Positions 43,040 through 54,300 of a stretch of DNA of 64,000 bases are shown piece after piece. The stretch covers positions 42,070 to 106,069 of the forward strand of contig JAQMWT010000262.1 of the NCBI GenBank assembly GCA_029834535.1. The letters run 5' to 3'. The notes beneath the pieces were generated by a model. It was not told the DNA's origin. It saw only the letters and a program-made list of their open reading frames with translations, and searched no databases. How positions within the stretch are numbered: the first letter of the stretch is position 1; the number at the start of each line of letters is the position of its first letter. A program made the position numbers and the translations under genes. The DNA comes from Chrysophaeum taylorii (Eukaryota > Sar > Pelagophyceae > Pelagomonadales > Pelagomonadaceae).

Positions 43040-44509
43040 ATGAAGCGCGCAAAAAGCTCACCTCTGCAGGAGGATTCGCTGTACGGGGCGATGATGCCTC
43101 GGCGGCTGCAAATGTTGGACGAGGAAAGGCCGCAGGACGACGAGGGGCGCACAGATTACCAGAAGCAAAACGAACGCGGGCGACGCGAAGAGGTCCCAAC
43201 GGCGCGAATCGTGACGATCAACTGCCGGAAGTCGATGAAACTGCCCGAGCGACGGGCAGCGAAGACTGCACCGTCATCGAGCGTCCTCTCGCGACGTCGC
43301 GGCCCTCCGCGTTCCAAGTTGTTCAACTTGCTCCACGGAAAGGGTTCTCGAGGCAAGGCGTTCAACCGCGGTCTCGCGGCGTTGATCGTCGCGAACACTT
43401 TCGCCGACATCCTTATCACGGTGCCCGAGTTCGAGGCGACCTGGGGCCGCACGTTCAACGTCTTCGAGAGCGTCTCGTCGTTGCTTTTTTTGGCCGAGTA
43501 CGTCGCGCGGTTCGCGGTCGCCGGCGAGCGCGACAAGTTCCGAGGAGCGCTCGGCCGTTTGCGATACGCGCTCTCGCCGACGGCCCTGGTCGACCTCGCC
43601 TCCTTTCTCCCGTGGGTCGTCGAGATCGTGCTCGCGCTCGCCCACGCGGGCGCCCCGCTCCCCGCGACGGCGTTAGTCCGCGTCTTCCGCATGCTCCGCA
43701 TTCTCAAAACCGAACGCTTCGTCGGCTCGGTCGACGCGATCTGGCGCGTCGTCTGGATGAACTCCTCCATCTTGTGTGTCGGAAGCATGATGGCGCTCAT
43801 GCTGCTGATATTTACCAGCACGATGCTCTACTACGCCAACCGAAAGTCGGGAGATCCAACCTTCGCGTCCATTCCGGCGACCATGTACCTCTCCATCCTC
43901 ATGTTGACCGGCCAGGGCGAGCCCGAAGGCGAACTCACGGTCCTCACCAAGTTTTTGTGTGCTTTTACGGCTATATTCTCCGTCGGCATGGTCGCCATCC
44001 CGGCCTCCATGTTGACCTTTGGCTTTGAGATTGAAGCGACCAGACTGGCGAAGAAACGCCGCGAGGCCCGCCTCCGTCGACGACTCCGCTTCGAACTCAA
44101 AGACGACCTCCTCATACCCACGAGCTCCTCAGACTCGGACTCGGACCACGACGCCAAGCAAAAACGACGCCGCGATCGCCGCCAGGCGCGACGCGACCGG
44201 AAACGACCTTCCTCAAACCGCCGCCTCGACCTCTGCTGCCCGCACTGCGCCTGCTGCTGGCGCCAGCCGGTCCACCTACCGTCCTACGATGACGACGACG
44301 ACGACGGCCGAGGAGGAGGAGGAGGATTTGTCGACGCCTGGAAAATTGACAAGGACGAGGAGGAGGACGGCTTCCTCGCCGAGCTCGACTCCTCCGAGGA
44401 AGAGTACGAGGAACTCATCCTCGGGAAAACCTTAGACGATGCCTACCAGGACGTGAAGAAAGAGATCCTCAACGAGTGCCGCGCATCGACCGACGCATCC
44501 GCCACGTAG
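43040..44509 (+). CDS. One-domain six-TM voltage-gated cation channel with atypical filter
   Basis: About 489 residues from ATG 43040; upstream frame would encode a poly-Arg run from a CCG repeat and is rejected. S1-S4 are visible, with an S4 carrying positives every third residue (LVRVFRMLRILKTERF, near 43674). S5, a pore loop and S6 follow. The pore reads MYLSILMLTGQGEPEG (near 43885-43930): the K+ signature TVGYG is absent, replaced by TGQG, so ion selectivity is uncertain. The C-terminus is cytosolic, basic then strongly acidic (poly-Asp near 44290), with a Cys cluster (LDLCCPHCACCW) that could bind metal or be lipidated. Family: voltage-gated ion channel superfamily. Confidence 0.82.
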   Translation: MKRAKSSPLQEDSLYGAMMPRRLQMLDEERPQDDEGRTDYQKQNERGRREEVPTARIVTINCRKSMKLPERRAAKTAPSSSVLSRRRGPPRSKLFNLLHGKGSRGKAFNRGLAALIVANTFADILITVPEFEATWGRTFNVFESVSSLLFLAEYVARFAVAGERDKFRGALGRLRYALSPTALVDLASFLPWVVEIVLALAHAGAPLPATALVRVFRMLRILKTERFVGSVDAIWRVVWMNSSILCVGSMMALMLLIFTSTMLYYANRKSGDPTFASIPATMYLSILMLTGQGEPEGELTVLTKFLCAFTAIFSVGMVAIPASMLTFGFEIEATRLAKKRREARLRRRLRFELKDDLLIPTSSSDSDSDHDAKQKRRRDRRQARRDRKRPSSNRRLDLCCPHCACCWRQPVHLPSYDDDDDDGRGGGGGFVDAWKIDKDEEEDGFLAELDSSEEEYEELILGKTLDDAYQDVKKEILNECRASTDASAT

Positions 44510-44666
44510 TACCACCACCTCGCGAGTGCCGCGCGTCGACGCGTCGTGCGCCGCGGTAGTAAAGCGCACGACCAACCTCTGCGGCTTTGCACTTCTTTCT
44601 TCCTTGGATCAGTTCGTCACGGCGGTCCTCCTCCTGCGAACGGACACCATCCGCTGCCATATCAAA

Positions 44667-44697
<31 letters not shown>

Positions 44698-45833
44698 GAG
44701 AAAAAGGGGCGCCGTACTTGCTTGTGGACGAGGTCGACCAGACCGCACATCATCGTCTAAGTTCCCACAAAGATGGTGGAAGGGGCTGGCCCGTGGTGGG
44801 AGACCGCTCTCTCGATAGGGAGACGCGGCCGGTGTGCAAGGTTTAAGAATTTTTTTTGAGGGAAAGGCGGCCGTTGGCCTTGATGACTGACGATGGGCAT
44901 ATGAAGCGCAATACAACACGAGCTCGCAGTCGTGGTGATGCGCATTGAGTGAGACCCGCCGTGCAGACTGTTGTATCGATGATGGGATGCGAGCGATGAC
45001 AACGCGACCGCATCATCGACCGCGCGACGGACGGCTCTCTACGCGCGCGGTCGATGATGCGGCTGAAGAAGCGCGGACCTTTCGTAACCTAGGGCAACAA
45101 CACCGCAATACCGGACATTCCAGACCCCATCAAACTTTACGATGGCAGCGAAGCGCTCGTGAAAAGTGCCCGGCGACACGTCGTGAACTCTAGGTGGCTT
45201 ACTTCGGCGTCTATAACAAACCCCCTGCGACTAGGCCGCGCCCAAACTCGACGCGTCTGAGACCCCAGCGTTCGGCTGCGCCGCGGAAGTTCTCGCAAGT
45301 TTTTACAAACCGCGCTCCACGGACCGGCAAACACGAACCACGGCTTGTCGACACCCCGCACACCCCGCCCGGCAGTCAACCGTCAAACCTTCTTGAACCC
45401 GCCGCGCGTTTCTTCTTCGTCCCCGCGTGCCAGCTTCATCATCTCGGCGCGGAGTCCCTCGCACCACGCAGTGTGTTCCGTTTCGCCACTTGAACTTTTA
45501 CAATGGTTTTTTTATGGCCGACTAATAATCCACGCATGAAGTGAGTACCGAAGCGCGGTGTGGAGTGCATGAGCACTCCCTGTAATGGCACCCCAAGAGA
45601 CCTTTGAGTCGTCGCCGCCAAGTTGCCGGGGGCAGGCGAAGTTGGAAGTGCCAGCCCCCAATTCTACGGTTTCGACGGTCCCGAAATTCCATGCATCTGG
45701 CCAGCCGCCGCCGCCGCTGTCGGTCAACTCTTCTTCGGAGAGCACCATAATCGACGACGTCAGGATTCGTATCCACCAGATCAGTAAATCTTTATAGCGG
45801 TTTAGGATGTCGGTTTGATAGTGGGCAGGCAGC
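44510..45833. other. Intergenic, 1.3 kb
   Basis: Contains a CTG repeat (44667-44695) and a perfect hairpin (45008-45062). No protein-like frame recognised. Confidence 0.55.
45008..45062. repeat. Perfect 19-bp inverted repeat (hairpin)
   Basis: Arms 45008-45026 and 45044-45062 (CCGCATCATCGACCGCGCG and its exact complement), loop 17 bases. GC-rich arms would form a strong stem-loop in DNA or RNA. Confidence 0.9.
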
Positions 45834-46496
45834 ATGTCGGACGAATCACGGTCCTCAACTTTGGTGAAGGAGTCGCCATTCGTTTCGAGATTGTCCGAGT
45901 TTGACCCAAGTCTGCGCAATGGCGGGCAGTTGATCTTGCAGCAAAATTGCCGAGTCGAGCTTCGGCTGCCGCCGGAGGATGGCGAGGAGTCGCCGGTCTC
46001 GGCGGGCCCCGAGTCGATCACGGTGAAGATCGTGGCCTTCCACGACGACAACGACGCGCTGCGATCAGTTGTGGTCGAGGCGCTGAGCGAGACGGATGTC
46101 TTCTTCCATTACTCGCGCGAGGTCGGACGCGAAGACTTCTCTCGACTCCGAAACCAGCAGCATCTTACTGTTACGTTCGATGACTTCCCGGGCCTCCTCG
46201 CAGACCTCGTCGCCCAGTGCGACAGTAACGACTCGCAAGTGCGGTGCGCCTTCGTCTTGTTCGAGGGAGGTGCGAGGTTCGACTTCATCAGCGTTGCCCA
46301 CAAGTTCCGCTTCGTCGAGCTCCTCGCACTCAGCCTAAACGTCGCCGACCAGCGCGACACCCAACTCCTCGTCTCCTTTCGCTTCAACGAACTCAAATCG
46401 CGCCTGGCCTTTGCCGAAACACGTTACAACGACCTCGCCAAGGCTGTCCAAACAAGGTATCCGCAAATCCTCACTGCGCGTGAGGACCATCTCTAA
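45834..46496 (+). CDS. SAS-6 head-domain protein (SAS-6 or SAS6-like), apparently short
   Basis: 220 residues matching the N-terminal head of SAS-6, the centriole cartwheel protein: VFFHYSREVGREDFSRLRNQ, HLTVTFDDFPGLLADLVAQC, a FVLFEGG strand and HKFRFVELLALSLNVADQRD, where FR(F/H)-LSL corresponds to the conserved helix near the head's end. The frame then starts a coiled coil (NELKSRLAFAETRYNDLAKAV) and stops after about 35 more residues. A GT donor at about 46458 could open an intron to further exons, but I found no coiled-coil exon downstream before the repeat block. It may be a SAS6-like paralogue, a truncated gene or an incomplete model. Confidence 0.72.
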   Translation: MSDESRSSTLVKESPFVSRLSEFDPSLRNGGQLILQQNCRVELRLPPEDGEESPVSAGPESITVKIVAFHDDNDALRSVVVEALSETDVFFHYSREVGREDFSRLRNQQHLTVTFDDFPGLLADLVAQCDSNDSQVRCAFVLFEGGARFDFISVAHKFRFVELLALSLNVADQRDTQLLVSFRFNELKSRLAFAETRYNDLAKAVQTRYPQILTAREDHL

Positions 46497-47065
46497 GTGG
46501 TGCGCATACGCTGCCTTTATAAAAAAGGTGCTTGGGTATCGCACGGATATAGACGCGAGTTGAGGCGCTCGGCGAAACGCATGTGTTGTTGTTGCTGCTG
46601 TTGTTGTTGTTGTTGCGGTTGTTCAGAACGAAGATGGTGCGTTTGCCGCGCGCGTCGCGAGGCGAGGCGAGGCGATGCTGGGTCCCGCTACTGCTTCCGC
46701 TACTGAAACTATGGCTTCTGGATGCTCGCACGATCGGGGGGCTCATCACGGCGGCGGGACGAAACAGACACGAGATTTTGACCTCGGAGGCGCGACCACT
46801 CTGCGAGGCGACGGCCCGCCTCGTCCAATGGTGCCCAAGCGCCCTGTGGTTCTCATGACACGCGAGAGGCTAGCAGTATGGTCTCGGCAGGGGCGCAACG
46901 CGGCGCGTCGCCCGACACGGATCACGTAGTGCGCATCGACCAGCACATGGTTGATGGTCCAGTGCGCTCGAGCTTCGCACACAAGGACGTCGACGGCATG
47001 CGAGAATGGACTCGTCGCGTGCGATCGGCAGAGGTCCAACGAGTCTCGGGGATAAGGCCCTTCGC

Positions 47066-47134
47066 AATAGGCGAGGGTAGGAATGCCGGTCCTGGTGTGC
47101 GCGAGTGCCCGGGGCTACATATACCCCTGTGCTT
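47066..47134 (+). repeat. Direct repeat, copy 1 (partner 47436-47504)
   Basis: Begins AATAGGCGAGGGTAGGAATG; the two 69-nt copies differ at only three bases and are spaced 370 nt apart. Looser similarity extends beyond, so this may be a decayed tandem duplication. Confidence 0.9.
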
Positions 47135-47435
47135 CCCCATCATAGTGAAACGTGAACATCTGGGGCGATTCAAGCATGTATGCGAGACGGTGGGGACCCA
47201 GCAGACGACGACGCCATCTGCTTAAGATGAACAACACCTGCGTCGGAGATGAACATCCGGTCCTGGTAAGTGAGAGCGCCCAGATGAGGGGGGTCTAGTG
47301 TGTGTGCTAGACGATGGGGCTCCAGCAGTTGGCGACGGCAACTGCTTCGAAGACACTCACACACTCCTTGCGGCGCAGCGGTGGGGCGGATTCGAACGCG
47401 CGAACCACCTCGAGCGCTTTAAAGGGCACATAACC

Positions 47436-47504
47436 AATAGGCGAGGGTAGGAATGCCGGTCCTGGTGTTAGCGAGTGCCCGGGGCTACACATACCCCTGT
47501 GCTT
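47436..47504 (+). repeat. Direct repeat, copy 2 (partner 47066-47134)
   Basis: Second copy of the 69-nt unit starting AATAGGCGAGGGTAGGAATG. Confidence 0.9.
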
Positions 47505-47691
47505 CGCGATAAAAGCCACGTATGGTGCGTGAAGGATGTGGGTGGTTTTGTGGGGTAGTCTGTTTATCTTTAAATGTCGACTGTTTGTCTTTAAATGTCG
47601 ACTGCTAAGAGGGGTGTGTGTGGGGAGCATGAAGGATGTGGGTGGGTGTGTGGGGTAGGTCTCTACTAGGAGGGTCTGTTTGTCCTTAAAT

Positions 47692-47959
47692 TAGGGTCGG
47701 ATAAGAAAACGAGACTAGCCCGCGCCGCAACGACGGGTCCTACAACGCGTGGGCTTTTTCCTTTTTTTGCGTGAGGGGACGAAAGGATGCCGACTCCACT
47801 ATGGGGACTAGTTCCATCGCGACGATCTCGCGGCGTGGCGGCACATACTGCTTGAGTACAAATGAACATAGCTCAGCGATCCGTTGTCGGCGTTGAGTAT
47901 GTCTTAGTACAAACTGAAACATAGTTAACGGCTCGTACGAACTTTCTTATCCGACCCTA
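47692..47959. mobile_element. MITE with 17-bp terminal inverted repeats and 7-bp target duplication
   Basis: 268-nt element starting TAGGGTCGGATAAGAAA and ending with its exact complement TTTCTTATCCGACCCTA. It is flanked on both sides by CTTAAAT (47685-47691 and 47960-47966), a perfect 7-bp target-site duplication. The host sequence is a TTTAAATG..GACTGCTAAGAGG repeat also present uninterrupted at about 47590, so the insertion can be read directly. No transposase inside: a non-autonomous DNA transposon. Confidence 0.9.
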
Positions 47960-48325
47960 CTTAAATGTTGACTGCTAAGAGGGGGGTGTGTGTGGGGTCT
48001 GTTTGTCCCCCGATTCAGGCAGGGTAAAGATCAGGTAGCGCGCGACCAGATGAACTTACTGGGATTAGGTGAACTTGCAGGGGTTAGAGATTGGGACTAG
48101 GTGAACTTACTGGCCTGCACTTGTCGTCCATTAAAATCCTATTGGTATACTTTTGTACGTTCGGAGAGTCAGATGAGCTGAAATGAAGTGAATCGGGAAG
48201 CGTAACACGAAAGCCTAGTGAAGAAAATAGCTGTTCTATATTGGAGGGGGGGTAGCAACGGGGTGTGCAAGCAAACAATAACGCGAGGTGTTCGCGGCTT
48301 GTGGCAACGTCTATAAGCGCGGTGT

Positions 48326-51300
48326 TCACTGGGTGTCGTCTTCGTATTCCCCTTCTTCGTCTTCCTCTTCCTCGTCGCCGATCTCATCGTAGTCATCCTC
48401 GTAGTCTTCATCCTCGTCGCCCACCTCCTCGTAGTCTTCCTCGTCGTCCTCGTAGTCCTCTTCTTCGTCGTACTCACCCTCGTCCTCGTCGAATTCTTCG
48501 TCGAATTCGTCCTCGCCGGCAACGTCGGCAAAGTCGTCGTCCAGCTGCTCGTCGTCGGGCTCGCCTGCGAGGTCTTCTTCTTCCTTTTCTTCCTCTTTGA
48601 AGTCCGACGGCTCGTCGGCCTCCTTGGCTTTCTTCGAGGGTTTCATGAGCGGCTTGGTAGGGTAGTAGTGGTGGAGAATCTGCGCTAGGAAGTGGCGAGG
48701 TTTGACCTTGGAGAGGTCGACGACGGAGAAGAAGGGCGGCTTCTCGATCACCTCGACCTCGAGCTTCTCCATCGAAACGGCGCTGCTCGATTGTTGGGAT
48801 TCGACGATCTCGTGATATTTTTCAGCCCTGTGCAGTAGAATACGTCCGTCGGTATCTGCAGTAGCGAGGAAGTCCCCGGCGACGGTGATACAGGTCACGG
48901 GCGCGCGGTGCGAGACGTACGACATGATGAGATGTTGCTCGTCGGCGCCGCCAACAGCGAGGGTTCCGGCCGCTTGGACGGCATGGACGACACTCTGGGT
49001 TGGTCGTTGCCACGCAACGATCGAGAGATCGCGCGAACACGAGAAGAAGAGGTATCCCGCCATGCAAAATCCGGAGATGGCCTGCGTGTGGCAGCTCATG
49101 CGGTACATGACCTCGAGGCGAACGATCTGGGTGAGGATCGCCGCGGTCCGCGAGCGCTCGGGACCCGACCTGGCTTGGGCTTTGCTGAGATTCTTGAAGG
49201 AGAGGCCCTCTCGCTCGAGCTCCTTGGCCGTCGCCTCGAGCGTGGCCAGGTCCTCGTCACCGCGCACCACGCGAAGAACCACAATACGGCCCGTCGCGCC
49301 GCCGCAGTAGACGCGGCGGTAGGCGTAGCACATCGCCGTAATGGGCTCGTGGTCGTCGAAAACGGGGTGGTCGTACTTGGGCCGCCAGACCGCGCCCTGG
49401 AGCCACTGGGAGTTCAGCGAGAATGGAAGCAGGCTCAGCGACCCACTGTCGAGGCCGACCATCGCGTGCCAACCGTAATGGTCCATCTCGTGGCGGGTGC
49501 GCCCCGTGTTGAGGACACACATGGAGACGCACCGTTGCGTGAGGGCGATGGTGGCGCTCTGCTGGGCATCGCTCGACCGGAGTCGCCACATCTTGATGCT
49601 CCCGTCGTCGGAGACGGAGAAGACGAACCGGCTTGAGATTGTCAGCGCGTTGATCTGTGCCGTGTGGCCAATCATAACAGACTCGCGATTAAACCTGATC
49701 CCTTTTTGTCCGCGCGTCTTCTTAACTCGCACGAAGCTCTTGATATTGTTTCCCGAGGACGCATAGAACCGCCGTCCGTCGCTCGTCATCGCCACAACGA
49801 GCACGCGCTCCGTCTCGTCAATCACCTGTGCTTTGAAGTATTGCGACGTGCTCCAGGGGTCTTCCTCCGCCTTAGTGTCGGCGTGGTGGTGGTGGTGGTG
49901 GTGGTGCGTTTCGTCGGCGTTAACCTGCCTGCGCAATTTCCAGACCGTGATGGTGTTGCCGCCGTGCGCCGATACCATCAAGTCGCCGGCCTTCGACGTG
50001 GCCATGTCGCTCACGACCCGGCCGCCCGCGGCATTTTTTTTGTCGACCTTGCTACTCTTGCCGTGGTGGTGCGGCGGCGCCGCTGGGAGCGTGCCGCAGT
50101 GAACGATCGAGTGGGCGAGCCACGCCTTGCGGACGTGCTCTTTGCGTTCGTTGGTGATCTTCTGGAGGAGGACGCCAAGGAAGGCGATGTGGCGATGGAG
50201 CCGAGGCCGGCGCTCCTGGAGCGCATTGAGCGCGCCCTTGGCGGCAAGGGTGTCAAGGACGGCGAGCTGGGTCTGTGCTGCGGCCTTTTCCTCGCTTACT
50301 ACTTTCACCAGGAGCTCGCACTCGGAAAAGCTCTCCTGGTCGAACTTGCTGAGTTTGATCTGGGTTTGCCAGCGATGGGTCTCGAGTGTGAGCGCCTGTC
50401 GCATGCGGTAGCGGAACACGTCGGGGCAGAGGCGCTGCATGAGCGACATGTCATGGACGGCAGGCTCGGCGCGCTGGGCGGCCGGGGCGCTCGACGACTG
50501 CCGGTGCTGCGCGTCGCAGAAGCGATGGACGGCGAGCCGGAGGATGTCGAGCTTAGCCTGGGCGAACTCGCGTTTCGTGGTGAATACGTCGTCGTCGGGG
50601 AGCGCCTGAAGCTCTGCGAAGATGACGACGCGGTGGACAGCCTTGATGACGGCAGAGAACTCGAGGTAGCGCGGCAGGAGGCTCGACCGCGCGGGCTCGA
50701 GTTGCGACGGGTTGTGCCGGGGGTGTCCGGGCTGGTGCGAGCCGACGAGGTTATATTCGATCTCCTTCCAGCGCGCGTCGAGGTCGGGCTCGCCGTTTTC
50801 GATCTCGCTCTCTAGTAGGAGTGGGATGGCCATCAAGATACGCTTGGCGTGGCGGTCAGCGAGGAGCTGCGGGGCATCGCGCGTCATTCCGAGCGGAGGC
50901 GAGAGGAGGCGGAGGAGGCGCGAAAGATATTTGGTACGAATGCGCCCGACCCCAAACTCGTCAAACTGCTGCCACGCGCGGAGAAACTCTTCGACCTGCT
51001 GCATGGCGATCCACGGCTGTACGGGCGACGTCGACTCGTATTTGTAGATGAAGATCATCGTGCAGACATTGAGGAAGACATATCGAACGATCAGCACATG
51101 GAGAAGCCAGAAGATGACGTTGGGCCCTTTCTCCATCGGTGCGAGCTCGCGCTCGAAGTGATCCTTGATCGAAATCCAGTTGTTGGCCGTCGCGGCGATA
51201 AACAGCGTGTTCATCGACTTGTTGATCGTCCTGAACTTGAGCCGCGTCAAGAACCAGTGCGACCCAAATATCTCGGGGTCGTCGGCGTCGTTGTGCTTGG

Positions 51301-54300
51301 ATATGTCAACTTCCCCCAAGAACATCATGCCCACCACCGCGAAAGCAAAAGTGGAGATGACCATGAGGAGGAGCATGGGGAGCGTCGTGCCGAGCGCCGC
51401 ATACAACGCGTAGACGATCGTCCTCAATTCAACAAATGCCGGGACCACCAAAAAGACCTGCGTCGTCCGGAGCGCGTAGATGAAGCGTTGCAAGGCCCCA
51501 CCATCGCACGTGTGCGGGTCGTTCTCGTCGCTGTCGTCGTCGCAGCCGCGGTTGATGTCAATCTCTCGAAGACGGTTCCACGTTCCGGAGAGCTCGAGAC
51601 CCAAAAAGACAATGATGGGGATGTGGAGGATGACGCGCGCTTGCTCGGTGACTAGGGCGAGCATCGTGAACCACCCAAATGTCGAGAGCTTAAGGATGCA
51701 CTCGGCAATAAGCAAGCCGCAAAAGTAATGGTCGGCAGTGCGGAGCGCGCGTAGCGCGGGCGTGAGCCCGTCGTCACGAATACTGTTCCGTTGCGCGTCG
51801 CGCGGCACCAAACGGGCCTGCGAGCCGACGAAAATCCACCAGACCAACACGTCGCCAAAAATAAGGATCGCATAGACAAACTTGTAGTAGCGGTGGCGAA
51901 ACATGAAATACAAATTGCGCAAAACCACGTTGGTCGAGTTAGGGTTCTGCGGTTCCTGGAGCGCCTTAATGCAGTCAAGTTTCAGCTCGTAGACGCGCCA
52001 TTGGATGTCTTTCAATGATGCGAGCCGCTTCTTTTTCTTGCTGTGCTGCGTGACGAGCATGCGGTACGTGAAGGTGCCGTAGATGACTCCGACGAAGAGC
52101 GTGGTGAGCAGGAACGACGAACAGCCAGCAATGAAAAAAAAGATGCTCGGGAGTGTCGTGCTCGCCTCGGCTTGGTGATTGAGGTAGGCGCCCGTAGTTT
52201 TCGCGTTCATCGTAGCGAGGATCAATTTATGCCAGTCGTCAAAAGAAAACACGAGGAAGGCCGACTTGAAGGCTTCGTAGAGGTTGTCAAAGTTGTAGCG
52301 CGACCGCTTGATTCGAAAAGTTCCGACCGCGTCGACGATCCGATCGTTGCGATTGTACTGCTCGTACTCGATCGGAAAGAAGAGTTTGCATCCGCGCGAA
52401 TTGTTGGCCGCGCGGTGGGGCGGAAACGTGACTTGGCTTTCGAAGCGTTCGTTGACGTAGGTGAATTGTTCGTCGGGCCAGTTGTCATACGCCGACGAGC
52501 CCTTGTCGAAGCGCAGTCGATCAGGTTTGAACGCCTTGAGGAGACCGCCCTCGGGGTAGCGCGACGCCGAACAGTAGAAGAGGCGACCCTGGAAGAGCTG
52601 GAGCCCGCACACGGCGATCGTCAACCACAAGAATAGCGCGAGCATGCCGACGGCGAAAACGCCTTTGGCCGAGCTCTCAAGCGCCGACAGGATCGACATG
52701 ACGGCGGGTGAACGGCGCGCGAGCGTCTTGAGCGGACGAATGATCCGAACGACGCGGGCGACGGCGAACGGACTCAACGGTGTGTGGAAGACCGAGATCA
52801 CCGAGAGCGCGGTGACGGTCGCGTCGAGCATGTTCATGGGGTTGCTGAGGTACCCCAAGAGCGTCTCGGCTATCGTCATGATGATGAACTCGCTCACGAA
52901 GATTGCGACGCAAAGGCCCTGAATGGCGCGAAGCGTCGGTCGAGACTCTTGCACCTGGATAAAACTCGTGCGGCGCGACGAGTTGCGAATCTGGTAAAAC
53001 GTCGCGAGCAAAATGATGGATGTCATGATCGTCGCGAATATCAAGTTGGCGAAGATCGCAGAGTGGCCGATACGGAGCATCGTCTTGCGGAACCGGCCAA
53101 GCGGCGTCGGTTTCAGATTGCCATCTTTGTCGATTTCGAGCGCGGGATCGGGGAAAATAAAATAGGATTTGGGGTTCTCGAGCAATCTTTGCCAGCGCGT
53201 CTTGGGCGGCGCTGGGGGTGCCATGAGCGTTACCTGGCCGATCGCGCTGTGCTTGCCGAGGTCAACCTGATCGCGCGCCTTGCTGAACGAGTACCACTTG
53301 AAAAAATAGTAGCGATAGATCGAGTTCATCATCGCGTGCTCGAACTTGAAGACGCTAAGCATCGTCGTCCGAACGCGCTGTTTGATGACGGCGATCGAAT
53401 CACGCTCGACTTCTTCGAAGATGATGGCGGTGAGCATCGACAGGATGGCGTACCGGCCGATTACAATGAGGACGATAAAAAAGATGCACGCGACGCTGCC
53501 CGACCTCCGCATCGTGTTGTACATAATGGTGTTCCACTCGTCCCCCGTGATGACGATGAAGTTTGTGATGAAGGCGAGGGGAAACGTGTCGAAGTTGAGG
53601 CGACCTTTTTCTCGCCACTGGCCCGAGTAGTCGTTGAGCGAATAAACTTCGTTTCCAAAGATTTGCATCGAGATGATCGACGCCGTGTAGAGTACGAGAA
53701 ACAGAAGGCCCAAGATGTTGAAGATCCAGGTGCTCGAAAGCGAGATGATGCTCATGAGCCGAAAAAAGTCGAGATCGCCCGAAGCGTTGGCGTCGGCGGC
53801 GTGGATTTTGGATATGCCGGCGAGGCGGAAGACGCGAGCGACGCGCGTCACGCGCACGATCCGCAGCAAGCTGAACACCGAACTCCGTTCAGAAAAGGTC
53901 CCGGCGATGTCGACAATGCCCAGGATGCCGAGTATGAAGTCGATCTTGTTGTAATTGTCGCGGATATAGGCGACCGGGCCCAGCGCGATGTTTTTGACGA
54001 GGATTTCCACGCCAAAGATGATGACGAAGATAAAGTTCATCGTGTCGAACGCGAGATTCAAGCGTCGGTCCATCGGATTGCTCGAATGGAGTCGATATTG
54101 CGATAGGATGACGACATTCACAATGATGCAGACGTAGATAAATATGTTAAAGGGGCCGGCCTCGGCGTTGACGATGCGGCGAAGCGTCTCGAAAAACTGG
54201 CCCCGCGGGACGAGCGGCACGTCGTCGAGCGGTTCGACCTCCTGGATGAGGGGCCGGGGTTCGTTGGTGGGCGTGCCAGTGGTCTTCCCGTGCTGCGCGG

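Larger units (their letters stand above)
46497..48325. other. Repeat-rich intergenic block
   Basis: No gene recognised. Holds TTG repeats near 46583-46622, a 69-nt direct repeat pair, TTTAAATGTCGACTG repeats near 47566-47605 and a MITE. Confidence 0.6.

Noticed and set aside
45512-46051. 179-residue minus frame opposite the SAS-6 head gene
   Set aside because: No domain; the plus-strand frame carries the conserved SAS-6 blocks.
47365-47412. TTCGAAT motif resembling a tRNA T-loop on the minus strand
   Set aside because: The flanking five bases on each side do not pair as a T-stem, and no acceptor or anticodon arm can be drawn.
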